NCBI GenBank assembly: GCA_041441555.1
Contig: JASDSW010000046.1
Location: 11,652-75,651, forward strand
DNA length: 64,000 nucleotides
Source: Pseudaeromonas sp041441555
GTDB taxonomy: Bacteria; Pseudomonadota; Gammaproteobacteria; Enterobacterales; Aeromonadaceae
Reading direction: 5' to 3'
Position 1 is the stretch's first letter; every line of letters begins with the position of its first letter. The notes under the pieces are model-generated. The model did no database searches. It was not told where the DNA came from and was given only the letters and a program-made list of their open reading frames with translations. A program made the translations under genes and the position numbers. Below are positions 9,365 through 18,708 of the stretch, piece after piece.

Positions 9365-10627
9365 ATGAACACCACCCTGTCCACCCCGGCCCAGGCTGCC
9401 ACGCCGCTGTTTTCCCGCGGCCTGAGTGCCGTGCTGCTGGCCCAGTTTCTTTCGGCCTTCGCCGATAACGCCATCCTGGTCGGCGCCATCAAGCTGGTGC
9501 TGCTGTTATCCGCAGAAAAAGGGATGGATGCCCTGCTGCAGGGCAGCTTCGTGATGCCCTACATACTGCTGGCCCCCTTCGTCGGCCTGCTGGCCGATGC
9601 CTTGCCCAAGGGACGGGTGATGTGGCTGGCCAACGCCATCAAGCTGCTCTCCGGGGCGGCCATGCTGACCATCGCCCTGCAAGGCGATCAGGCGACCACC
9701 CTGTGGGTGATCATCGCCTACGTGCTGACCGGCATCGGTGCCGCCGTCTACTCCCCGGCCAAATACGGCATCCTGACCCAGCTGTGCGGTACCGACAAGC
9801 TGGTGCAGGCCAACGGCCTGATGGAGGGCTCCACCATAGTCGCCATCCTGCTGGGCTTCGTCTGTGGCGGCTGGCTGGCCGACAGCTCGCTGGTGTTGCT
9901 GCTGGGGGTGATCACCACCTGCTACGCGCTGGCCGTCGGCCTGTCGCTGCTCATCCCACGCCTGCCCGTGGTCCATGCCCTGGAGAAGGCGCAGCTGGGC
10001 GTCATGATCCACGATTTTGCCCGCGCCGTGGTGACTCTGCTCGGCGATCGCCAGGCACGCACCTCGCTGCTGGGCACCAGCCTGTTCTGGGGCTCGGGCT
10101 CCACGCTGCGCCTGGTGCTGTTTGCCTGGGTCCCCTTCGCCCTGGGGCTGACCGATACCAGCTCGGCCACCAATTTAGGTGGTGTGGTCTCCATCGGCAT
10201 CATCGTCGGAGCCGCGCTGGCCGGGAGCTTCATCCGTCTGGAACATGCTCCGCGCGCGCTGTGGGCCGGCCTGCTGATCGGAGCCCCCCTGCTGTTCATG
10301 GGGCTGGCCACGCAGCTTTGGCACGCCGGCGCCCTGTTGATTGGCCTGGGGGCCGCCGCCGGTTTCTTCGTCGTACCACTCAACGCCCTGCTGCAATCCC
10401 GCGGTCAGGCCAGCGTCGGTGCCGGTCACGCCATTGCGGTGCAGAACTTCTGCGAGAACCTGCTGATTGCCGCTTTTGTCGGCCTGCACTACCTGGCCAG
10501 CCAGTGGCTGGACCCGGCCCAGGAGGTGTTCGCCTTTGGCGTGCTGCTGGTCGCCATCATGAGCCTGTTGTTTATCAGCTACCGGCTCGGCAAGCGCGCC
10601 CTGCGACTGGCCGAAGAGACCGCCTAA
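9365..10627 (+). CDS. lplT: Lysophospholipid transporter LplT (MFS)
   Basis: A 420-residue major-facilitator protein with about 12 hydrophobic segments. It starts MNTTLSTPAQ and has the LplT-type first helix region LLAQFLSAFADNAILVGAIK. It moves lysophospholipids, chiefly lyso-PE, across the inner membrane to Aas. The start has GGAGAG nearby at 9354-9359. It is slightly longer than E. coli LplT (397) mainly at the N-terminus. The preceding aas and following CDP-alcohol transferase are on the same strand; a palindrome at 10645-10664 separates it from the latter. Confidence 0.93.
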   Translation: MNTTLSTPAQAATPLFSRGLSAVLLAQFLSAFADNAILVGAIKLVLLLSAEKGMDALLQGSFVMPYILLAPFVGLLADALPKGRVMWLANAIKLLSGAAMLTIALQGDQATTLWVIIAYVLTGIGAAVYSPAKYGILTQLCGTDKLVQANGLMEGSTIVAILLGFVCGGWLADSSLVLLLGVITTCYALAVGLSLLIPRLPVVHALEKAQLGVMIHDFARAVVTLLGDRQARTSLLGTSLFWGSGSTLRLVLFAWVPFALGLTDTSSATNLGGVVSIGIIVGAALAGSFIRLEHAPRALWAGLLIGAPLLFMGLATQLWHAGALLIGLGAAAGFFVVPLNALLQSRGQASVGAGHAIAVQNFCENLLIAAFVGLHYLASQWLDPAQEVFAFGVLLVAIMSLLFISYRLGKRALRLAEETA

Positions 10628-10644
10628 CCCATCTCACACCACCA

Positions 10645-10664
10645 CCGGGAGAGGCCTCTCCCGG
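10645..10664 (+). other. Perfect 20-base GC-rich palindrome between lplT and ynbA-like gene
   Basis: The bases from CCGGGAGAGG to CCTCTCCCGG form a perfect inverted repeat centred at 10654/10655, able to make an 8-bp stem with a 4-base loop. No T tract follows, so it is unlikely to be a full terminator. It may be a processing or mRNA-stability site, or an attenuator dividing the operon into two expression levels. Confidence 0.5.
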
Positions 10665-10700
10665 CTGGAAACCCACATCCTTCGCGATCGAGGAGTCCCG

Positions 10701-11339
10701 ATGCCCAGCGTCTATCAACTCAAGCCTCGCTTTCTGGCCCTGCTGCAACCGCTCACCGCGACCCTGGCCGCCCGCGGCGTCACCGCCAACCAGGTGACCA
10801 CCCTGGCCTGCCTGCTCTCCATCGGCTACGGCGCCACTCTGGCTCTGCTGTTGTGGCAACAACAGGACGCCGCCCGCTGGCTGTGGCTGGGCCTGCCGCT
10901 GTTTTTGTTCGTGCGCATGGCACTCAATGCCATCGACGGCCAACTGGCACGGGAGCATGGCCAGAAGAGCCGCCTCGGGGGCCTGCTCAACGAGATGGGC
11001 GATGTGTTGGCCGATGCCGCGCTGTTCGCCCCGCTGGCGCTGGTGCCTGGGCTCGGGGGCTGCCTCATCGCCCTCTTCATCTGGTTGGCGCTGCTGACCG
11101 AATACGCCGGTGTACTGGGGCTGCTCATCCAGAGCAACCGTCGCTATGAAGGGCCCATGGGCAAGAGCGATCGGGCCACCCTGGTCGGTGCCTGCGGCCT
11201 TTGGCTGGGCTTGGGAATGACCCTGCCAATCGCCCTCACGGCGATGAAGGGAGTGCTGGTGCTGGCCTGCGGCCTGATGCTATGGACCTGTTACAATCGG
11301 CTGCGAATGGCGCTACAGCAGCCGCAGAACCACGAATAA
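10701..11339 (+). CDS. ynbA: CDP-alcohol phosphatidyltransferase, YnbA type
   Basis: A 212-residue polytopic membrane enzyme of the CDP-alcohol phosphotransferase family, which transfers a phosphatidyl group from CDP-diacylglycerol to an alcohol. The signature reads NAIDGQLAR then, after a spacer, GGLLNEMGD. Compared with the usual DxxDGxxAR...GxxxDxxxD, the first and third Asp are Asn. As I recall it, E. coli YnbA has the same substitutions, so this is a subfamily trait rather than decay. The start has GAGGAG nearby (10690-10695). ynbB follows 27 bases later, the same pairing as in the E. coli ynb cluster. The acceptor alcohol is not known. Confidence 0.85.
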   Translation: MPSVYQLKPRFLALLQPLTATLAARGVTANQVTTLACLLSIGYGATLALLLWQQQDAARWLWLGLPLFLFVRMALNAIDGQLAREHGQKSRLGGLLNEMGDVLADAALFAPLALVPGLGGCLIALFIWLALLTEYAGVLGLLIQSNRRYEGPMGKSDRATLVGACGLWLGLGMTLPIALTAMKGVLVLACGLMLWTCYNRLRMALQQPQNHE

Positions 11340-11366
11340 CCAAGAAGACCCCAGGAGAGCTCACTC

Positions 11367-12293
11367 ATGGATCCACTCTATTACGGTATTGCCCTGGTGG
11401 TCAGCGTGCTGGCCGCCGGTTATCTCATCACGCGCTGGCGGGTACCGGCCAGCCATCCGGCACGGGGCGAGATCCTGCTGCGCATTCGCACCTGGTGCTG
11501 GATCATCGCCTTTTTCCTGCCGATCCTGCTGACCCCGCAGCCACTGCCCAGCCTGCTGCTGGCCATCGTCAGCTTCATGGCCTTCAAGGAGTACATCACC
11601 CTGACCCCGAACCGGCAGCAGGATCGCTGGGCCTTCCTCTGGGCCTATGTGGCCATTCCGCTGCAATACTTCTGGGTATTCCAGGCCTGGTACGGCATGT
11701 TCATCATCTTCATCCCGGTCTACCTGTTTTTGCTGCTGCCCACCCGGCTGGTGCTCTCCGGCCACCCCAAGGGCTTTCTCAACTCCACCTCGACCCTGCA
11801 CTGGGGGCTGGTGACCACGGTCTTTTCGCTCAGCCACATGGCCTACCTGCTGGTGCTGCCGGATTATCCGGTAGATGATCGGGTGGTTTCCGGCGCCAGC
11901 CTGCTGTTCCTGCTGGTCTTTTTGACCCAGATGAACGATGTGGCGCAATTTGTCTGGGGCAAGACCCTGGGCAGGCGCAAGATCCTGCCACTGGTCAGCC
12001 CGAACAAGACCTGGGAGGGCTTCCTGGGCGGCGCCGTCACCACCTTGCTGGTCAGTCTGCTGCTCGGCCCGCTGTTCACGCCGCTGGATCTGCCCCGTGC
12101 CGCGCTGGTGGGGCTGGAGATCGGCATCTTCGGTTTCATCGGCGATGTGGTGATGTCGGCGGTGAAACGGGACATTGGCGTCAAGGATACCGGCACCCTG
12201 CTGCCGGGCCACGGCGGCATCCTGGATCGGCTCGACTCGCTGACCTTTACGGCGCCCCTGTACTTCCACACCCTCTACTACTTCTATTACTGA
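11367..12293 (+). CDS. ynbB: Phosphatidate cytidylyltransferase family protein, YnbB type
   Basis: A 308-residue protein with about eight membrane segments. The CDP-diglyceride synthetase signature is complete near the C-terminus: S-x-x-K-R-D-x3-KDTG followed by LPGHGGILDRLDS. It is expected to make CDP-diacylglycerol from phosphatidate and CTP, the substrate of the YnbA-like enzyme encoded just upstream. The housekeeping cdsA would be elsewhere in the genome, so this looks like a dedicated paralogue. The start is supported by GGAG at 11353-11356. An acyltransferase gene starts 29 bases downstream. Confidence 0.87.
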   Translation: MDPLYYGIALVVSVLAAGYLITRWRVPASHPARGEILLRIRTWCWIIAFFLPILLTPQPLPSLLLAIVSFMAFKEYITLTPNRQQDRWAFLWAYVAIPLQYFWVFQAWYGMFIIFIPVYLFLLLPTRLVLSGHPKGFLNSTSTLHWGLVTTVFSLSHMAYLLVLPDYPVDDRVVSGASLLFLLVFLTQMNDVAQFVWGKTLGRRKILPLVSPNKTWEGFLGGAVTTLLVSLLLGPLFTPLDLPRAALVGLEIGIFGFIGDVVMSAVKRDIGVKDTGTLLPGHGGILDRLDSLTFTAPLYFHTLYYFYY

Positions 12294-12322
12294 GCTTTCC
12301 ATTACCGAGCTGGAGGCAGACC

Positions 12323-13027
12323 ATGACCGCCGATGTTCCCCACCCACGCTGGCTCTATGCCCTCTGCCGCCGCCTGTTTGTCGTGCTGATCGCCTGGCCC
12401 GTGGTCCTCCTGTGGCTGGGGCTGACGGTGCGCCATCCCCAGCGGTTGCCGCAACGGGGGCCGGCGGTGATCATCGCCAATCACAACAGCCACCTGGATC
12501 TGCTGGTGCTGTTGACCCTGCTGCCGTTTCGTCTGCTGCCCAGGCGGCGCCCGGTGGCGGCGGCCGACTACTTCTTTCGCAATCGCGGCTTACGGTTTAT
12601 CGCCCGCTGGTTTTTAGGGCTGATCCCGGTGCAGCGCGGCGGCGCCACGCGGGGCAACGGGGAAAGCGGCGGCGATCCGCTGCGGCTGTGCCGTGAGGCG
12701 CTGGCTGCCGGTGATATCCTGTTGCTGTTTCCAGAAGGAACCCGCGGCGAGCCGGAGACGCTATCCAAACTCAAACCCGGCTTGTGGCACCTGTTGCGCG
12801 ACACCCCGGAGCTGCCGGTGATCCCGCTCTACCTGCAGGGGCTGGGCAAGTCGATGCCCAAGGGCGAGTGGATCCCGATCCCGTTTTTTGTCGATGCCTA
12901 CGTCGGCCGCCCCCTGCCCTACGACCCCGACAAGGCCCGTTACCTGCAAACGCTGGAAAACTGCTTTAGCGTGCTGGCCACCAAGGGGGCAACCCGCAAA
13001 CGTCCGGCGTCGTCGGAGCAGGATTGA
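12323..13027 (+). CDS. 1-acyl-sn-glycerol-3-phosphate acyltransferase family protein (PlsC-like)
   Basis: A 234-residue protein with an N-terminal hydrophobic segment (about residues 13-33), the acyltransferase HX4D box NHNSHLDL, and FPEGTRGEPE. It would acylate lysophosphatidate, giving phosphatidate for the upstream YnbB-like enzyme. The start follows GGAGG at 12311-12315. It is the last gene of the ArsR-aas-lplT-ynbA-ynbB run; the next gene on this strand, a sensor kinase, begins 94 bases on. In E. coli the ynb cluster carries a hydrolase and phosphatase at this place instead, so the make-up here is different. Confidence 0.88.
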   Translation: MTADVPHPRWLYALCRRLFVVLIAWPVVLLWLGLTVRHPQRLPQRGPAVIIANHNSHLDLLVLLTLLPFRLLPRRRPVAAADYFFRNRGLRFIARWFLGLIPVQRGGATRGNGESGGDPLRLCREALAAGDILLLFPEGTRGEPETLSKLKPGLWHLLRDTPELPVIPLYLQGLGKSMPKGEWIPIPFFVDAYVGRPLPYDPDKARYLQTLENCFSVLATKGATRKRPASSEQD

Positions 13028-13748
13028 GGAATTAATCAACAGATTTTGCCGTCACCAGCTGCCAGACTCAGTAAGACCTGATAGATTCAACCCATCTACC
13101 TTAGTCCGCAAAGGTTTGCATATGGCTCTGGTTCCCGCCCGCAACTCGTTCCTGCGTATGATGCTGACACGGGCCTTCGGCATCGTGCTCAGCGCCCTGC
13201 TGCTGTTTAGCCTCGACATCTATCTTCTGCTGATCCAGCCCACCATGGAGCGGGTGGCCAACGCCCAGATGCAGCAAACCTCCTCCGAAATGGAGGCCAG
13301 CATCGCCCAGCTCGCCCACGGCACCGAAACCATCCTCTATACCCTGCGCGGTGTGCTCGAACGCAATTCCTTATCCAAATCTCCGCCCGCCGACTCCACC
13401 CAGCCATGGCCCGCCGATATCACGAAGATCGCAGAGCTGAACCACTTCTTTTTGCCGTTTATCGACAACAACGCCAGCATCTCGTCGCTGCATCTGGCCC
13501 GTCAGGATGGCTCCGAGCTGCTGGTGATGCGCGACGCCAGTGGGCGCGCCTTCAACCGGCTCAGCCAACCCTCAACCAGCGGCAACCGGGTACAACAACT
13601 CCTGTGGGATGATGATCTGAAGCAGTTCACACGCCAGGATGTGGACTCCACCTACGATGCCCGGAGCCGCCCCTGGTTTCAGCAGGCACACCGCGACGCC
13701 GGGAAGAAGCAGGTCAGTTGGACGCAGCCCTATCTGTTCTACACCACC

Positions 13749-13751
13749 TAG
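13749..13751 (+). other. In-frame amber codon in the sensor kinase
   Basis: TAG interrupts the Cache domain; the same frame stays open for more than 3 kb on both sides and the protein similarity is continuous. One base change (for example from CAG) would restore it. Confidence 0.9.
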
Positions 13752-14557
13752 GATCCCGGGATCACGGTGAGCCAGCAGTTCCGCACCCCCGATGGCCAAC
13801 ACTACATCCTGGCCTTGGATATCAAGCTGCAGGATATCTCCCATTACACCAGCCAGCTCGACGTGAGTCCTCATGGCTTTGCCCTGCTCTTTGATGACCA
13901 GATGCATCTGCTGGCGCAGCCGCAGAAGCTACTGGCCGCTTCCAAGCGCAGTGGATGGCCCATCTCCAAGTTGTTTGACTCGGTGTTAACCTCCGGTCAT
14001 CCGGCGGTCATGAAGAGCACCCACGCCTGGCTGGAGGCTGGTCAACCTTCCCGGCAGCTGGGCAGCGAGCGGCTGTCGGACGGTGGCAGAGGCAGTTGGT
14101 TCAGCCAGTTTCGCCCCATGCGGCTGGGTGGTGAGACCATCTGGCTTGGCATCTACGCCCCGCGCAGCGACTTTTTGTTTCTGGGCGCCAAGGAGTGGGG
14201 ACTGTTCTTGGCCATGCTGCTGCTCTCCTTATCGCTGGCCGCCCTCATCGTGGTGCCCGCCGCGCGGCGCATTGCCGGTCAGCTACGAGCCCTGGTCCGG
14301 GAGAGCCGCCGCATCGGCAACATGGATCTGCAGGCCCCGGTGCAGGTACAAAGCGCGATCGGTGAGCTCAAGGCGCTGGTCAGCGCCCAGGAGTTGATGC
14401 GCCGGAATCTGCTGGATGCCACCACCACCCTCGAACAGCTCAACAGCACCCTCGAAGAGAAGATCCATGCCCGCACCCGTGAGCTGGAGGAGATCACCGA
14501 AGCCGCCGAATGGTCACGGCGACTGATCACCGATATGACCGAATCGCTGCCCTGCGC

Positions 14558-14567
14558 NNNNNNNNNN
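14558..14567. other. Ten-N gap inside the sensor kinase
   Basis: Ten Ns sit between ESLPC and VFRYES, at the start of the first PAS domain. The frame continues across. Flanking residues suggest that little or no sequence is missing (LPCAVFRYE would join with about one base). Confidence 0.95.
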
Positions 14568-16902
14568 GTGTTTCGCTACGAGAGCACCGAGGCTCTGGAG
14601 GCCGACTTTAGTTTCATCAGCAGTCGGGCCGACCAGATCTGGGGGGTCTCCGCCCAGGAGTTGATGCGCAACCCGCAGATCCGCTGGGATAAAATCTTCC
14701 CCGGCGATCGCGAAACACTGCGCCAGATGATCCGCGAACAGGCCATCGGTGGCACCTCGCGGGAGCTGTTGTACCGGATCCAGGATGACAGCGGCAAGCT
14801 GCGCTGGATTGAGACCCGGGCCGAGGTCTCCGAGCTCGACTCCGGCCGACAGGTCTGGAATGGCTACTGGCTGGATGTCACCGACGAGCAGGAAGCCAAG
14901 CAGGCTCTGGCCGATCAGCTCACCTTCCAGCGCGTTCTGATGGACACCATCCCCTATCCGTTGTTCTTCAAGGATGCCAATTGCCGATTTACTGGCTTCA
15001 ATCGAGCCTACGGCGAAGTCTTCGGCGTCGATACCCAGCCGCTCATCGGCAAACGGGTGCTGGATCTCGACTACCTGCCGGAGGCTGACCGGATCCAGTA
15101 TCAGCAGGAGGATGAGCGCATCATCCGCGAGATCGGCGCCACCCAGCGGGAGATGCCGATCCCCTTTGCCGACGGCACCATTCACCAGACCCTGTACTGG
15201 GTCGCCGGGTTCAGCAAGGCGAACGGCCTGCCCGGCGGGTTGGTCGGCACCTTTGTCGATATCAACCCGCAAAAGCAGGCCGAAGCCGAACTGGCCTATG
15301 CCAAAGAGCTGGCCGAGGAGGCGGCACGCATCAAATCCGACTTCCTGGCCAACATGAGCCACGAGATCCGAACCCCGCTCAACGCCATTCTCGGCTTGGC
15401 CCACCTACTACAGAAAACGCCGCTGGATCGCCGCCAGGAGGGATTTATCGACAAGATCCAGCGCTCGGGGCGTCATCTGCTCGGCGTCATCAACGATATC
15501 CTCGACTTTTCCAAGATTGAGGCCGGCAAGCTGGCGCTCAATCCGCAACCCTTCGCCCTCAATGATCTGCTCGATGACCTGATCGATCTGACCGCCGAAA
15601 AGGCCCACCAAAAGGGACTGGAGTTCATCATCGACATAGCGCCGGATGTTCCCTATGAGCTGGTCGGTGACGAACTGCGACTCGGCCAGATCCTGATCAA
15701 CTACATGAGCAATGCCGTCAAGTTCACCGAGCAGGGGGATATCCGCCTCGAGATCCGCCTCGCCGAGAGTCGCAGCGATGGCTTGCTGCTCTACTTTGCG
15801 GTGCATGATACCGGCATAGGACTCAGCCAAGAGCAGCAAGCGCGACTGTTCAGCAGCTTCCAGCAGGCCGATGCCTCCACCACTCGCAAATATGGCGGCA
15901 CCGGGCTTGGGCTGGCGATCTCGCGCAGCCTGGCCGAGATGATGCACGGCGAGGTGGGGGTCGAGAGCCAACTCGGCAGCGGCAGCACCTTCTGGTTTAC
16001 CGCTTTGCTGCAACCAGCCTCTGCCGAACAGCTTGCGGGCAGCCTGCAACCGAGTCTGGATCTGCGCGGCACCCACGCCCTGATCGTCGACGACAACCCG
16101 AAAACGGCAGAAGCCATTGCCCACATGCTGACAGCCATGCGCTTTGTGGTCTCGATCGCCACCGATGGACCATCGGCGCTGGCACAAATCGAGCAGAACA
16201 AGGCGGCAACCCCCATCGATCTGCTGTTAGTCGATGATGACATGCTGCAGGAAAATGGCCGCCAGATGGAACAGCAACTGGCCGCCATGGCCCTGCCGAC
16301 GCCACCGGCCCTGGTGGTGCTGCACAACAGCGAATACACGGCGCCTCAGGAGAGGGGCAGTAGCGGTGCCGTCGCCGCTCATCTGGCCAAACCGGTCACG
16401 CCATCCATGCTGTTTGACACCGCAATGCGCCTACTGGCAGGCCATGAGGGATTCGCCTCGGAGCTCGGCCCCCGCTCCCGCCATCACGCCGCCGGAGCCG
16501 AGGCCGCGCTGCAGACCATCCAGGGCGCCCGCCTGCTGCTGGTGGAGGACAACGATCTCAATCAGGAGGTCGCCAGCGAGCTGTTGACAGGGGCTGGCCT
16601 TCTGGTCGAGATCGCCAACAACGGACAGGAGGCGCTGGAACAACTGCAGCAAGGCAGCTTCGATCTGGTACTGATGGACATGCAGATGCCGGTGATGGAT
16701 GGCCTGACGGCCACCCGCCGGATCCGCGAGCAGTCGCAGTGGTCCCAGCTACCGGTGGTTGCCATGACTGCCAATGCCATGGAGCAGGATCGCCAGCAGT
16801 GTCTGGCCGCGGGAATGAACGATTTCGTCAGCAAGCCCATCGAGCCGGAACAGCTCTGGGCCGCGCTGCTGCGCTGGATCCCACCACGCCAGGCCGCCTC
16901 GG

Positions 16903-16908
16903 CCCCCC
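16903..16908 (+). other. C6 homopolymer at the receiver/HPt frameshift
   Basis: Seven rather than six C would give Ala-Pro-Pro-Ile-Glu-His-Pro and join the receiver to the HPt. A -1 ribosomal slip on this run would do the same. Confidence 0.75.
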
Positions 16909-17538
16909 GATAGAACACCCCGCGCCCGCAGATACCACGCAGATCGGCAAACTGCAGGCGTTGCAAGGTCTGGATGAGCTGGATACCACCCTCGGCCTGC
17001 GCCGGGTCATGGGGAATCAGACGCTCTATCTCAATCTCCTGCGCAAGTTTGCCAGCAGCCAATGCGATGGCGTGCGCCAGATCCGTCAGGCGCTGCAAGC
17101 CAACGATCGCTCCTTGGCCGAACGACTGGCCCATACCCTCAAGGGAGTCGCAGGCAACGTGGGAGCCAGTGCGTTGCAAAGCCAAGCCGCCGCTCTGGAG
17201 CAGGCCATCCGCGAGCAGGGCGATACCCGTCTGCTGTTGGACGATCTGGAGCCGCCGCTCACCCGCCTGTGTCAGCAGCTGACGGCGGCGCTGGAGAGCG
17301 AGGAGATCCCCCAGATGCCCGACCCAGCGCCTGGCATCGCCATTCGCCCCGTGCTGGAGCGGCTGGCCCAACTGCTTAACGAGGACGACTCCGAAGCCCT
17401 GGAGGTACTGGATGAGCATCAGTCACAGCTTCAGCGCTATGCACCGGAACGGCTGCAGCGGCTGGCGACGGCCATCCGCAATTTTGAATTTGAACAGGCG
17501 CTGGCAATCGTCGACGACTGGATGAAGGAGGCATGATC

Positions 17539-18678
17539 ATGATGACGGATGAGACGCTCCCGCTGGAAAAACCGACCATTCTGGTCGTGGACGACACACC
17601 GGAAAACCTGACCATGATGAGTTTCCTGCTCAAGGATCGCTACAAGGTCAAGGTGGCCAATCATGGGCAAAAGGCGCTGCGCATCGCCGCCAGCGAGCCG
17701 CAGCCGGATCTGATCCTGCTCGATATCATGATGCCGGAGATGGATGGCTACGAGGTCTGTCGCCAGTTGCAGCAAGATCTCCAAACCCGCAACATTCCGA
17801 TCATCTTTCTGACGGCCAAGTCCAGTGTCGAGGATGAAGAGTTCGGCCTCGGCCTCGGGGCCGTCGACTACATCACCAAACCCATCAGCCCACCGGTGGT
17901 GCTGGCCCGCGTCAAGACGCACCTGAGCCTGAAGGCCAGCGCCGACTTTCTGCGCAGCAAGAGTGACTATCTGGAGCAGGAAGTTGCCAAACGCACTCGC
18001 GAGATCTCGGCCATCCAGGATGTGACCATCCTGGCCATGGCCTCGCTGGCCGAGACCCGCGACAACGAGACCGGCAACCACATCCGGCGGACTCAGCACT
18101 ACGTCAAGGCGCTGGCCGAAGCCCTGCGTCAACAACCCAAGTTTGCCACCGTGCTGGACGACCACACCATCGCCATGTTGTTCAAATCGGCTCCCCTGCA
18201 CGACATCGGCAAGGTCGGTATTCCGGATCGGATCCTGCTCAAACCGGGCCGCTACGAGCCGGAGGAGTTCGCCATCATGCAGCGTCATCCCCTGCTGGGC
18301 CTGCAGGCCATCGAACACGCCGAACAATCGCTCGGAACGTCCGTCGATTTTCTGCGTGTGGCCAAGGAGATTGCCTACGGTCATCACGAAAAATGGGATG
18401 GCTCCGGCTATCCGCAGGGGCTGGTTGGCGAAGCCATCCCGCTGTCAGCCCGCCTGATGGCGCTGGCCGACGTCTACGATGCCCTCATCAGCCGTCGCGT
18501 CTACAAGGAGGGGATGCCACACCAGCAGGCCGCCGGCATCATCGGCCAGGGGCGCGGCAGCCACTTCGATCCCGACGTGGTGGACGCCTTCTTCCAGATC
18601 GAGCAGACCTTCGTCGCCATCGCGCAGCGCTATCTCGACAGCGACCAGGATCTAAAGGCCAAGGCGGCGCAGCAGTAG
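17539..18678 (+). CDS. Response regulator with HD-GYP cyclic-di-GMP phosphodiesterase domain
   Basis: About 379 residues. The N-terminal receiver has the acidic pair VVDD and the phospho-acceptor Asp in LILLDIMMPEMDG; after a helical linker (about residues 130-165) comes an HD-GYP domain with HDIGKVGIPD and HHEKWDGSGYP, the full set of metal-binding and GYP residues. It should hydrolyse c-di-GMP when phosphorylated. The ATG at 17539 is chosen since AAGGAGG (17525-17531) is seven bases before; ATGs at 17533 and 17542 are alternatives. It overlaps or abuts the HPt stop at 17536, so it is very likely the output partner of the upstream hybrid kinase. Confidence 0.93.
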   Translation: MMTDETLPLEKPTILVVDDTPENLTMMSFLLKDRYKVKVANHGQKALRIAASEPQPDLILLDIMMPEMDGYEVCRQLQQDLQTRNIPIIFLTAKSSVEDEEFGLGLGAVDYITKPISPPVVLARVKTHLSLKASADFLRSKSDYLEQEVAKRTREISAIQDVTILAMASLAETRDNETGNHIRRTQHYVKALAEALRQQPKFATVLDDHTIAMLFKSAPLHDIGKVGIPDRILLKPGRYEPEEFAIMQRHPLLGLQAIEHAEQSLGTSVDFLRVAKEIAYGHHEKWDGSGYPQGLVGEAIPLSARLMALADVYDALISRRVYKEGMPHQQAAGIIGQGRGSHFDPDVVDAFFQIEQTFVAIAQRYLDSDQDLKAKAAQQ

Positions 18679-18708
18679 CTGTCACCGCCAACAAGGCCGG
18701 CAGCCCGC

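Larger units (their letters stand above)
13122..17536 (+). pseudogene. Hybrid sensor histidine kinase (Cache-HAMP-PAS-PAS-HisKA-HATPase-REC-REC-HPt), broken by amber codon and frameshift
   Basis: The parts add up to one tripartite hybrid kinase of about 1470 residues. Order: TM1 (about residues 13-35), a periplasmic dCache-like domain, TM2 near 14205-14260, HAMP, coiled coil, two PAS domains, HisKA with SHEIRTPLN (phospho-His codon 15360-15362), HATPase with GTGLGLAIS, a first receiver, a canonical second receiver (LVLMDMQMPVMDG), and an HPt with AHTLKGVAGNVG. Two lesions break it. An in-frame TAG at 13749-13751 follows residue 209 (FYTT), with DPGITVSQQF continuing in frame. At a run of six C (16903-16908) the frame reaches TAG at 16911-16913, while HPt continues in the -1 frame. 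A GTG at 13767 could restart translation but would split the Cache domain. Ten Ns lie at 14558-14567. Either decay or sequence error is possible. Confidence 0.8.

Noticed and set aside
7861..9492. 543-codon open frame antisense to aas and lplT
   Set aside because: Mirror of GC-rich codon bias in aas; no domain and no ribosome site.
13749..13764. CCTAGG, GGATCC and CCCGGG clustered at the amber codon, as if from a cloning junction
   Set aside because: Encoded residues on both sides continue the same domain without insertion; the clustering of six-base sites is probably chance.
13767..16913. Separate kinase gene starting at GTG 13767
   Set aside because: The start would lie in the middle of a Cache domain that continues from the upstream frame; ribosome site is weak. 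A restart cannot be fully excluded.
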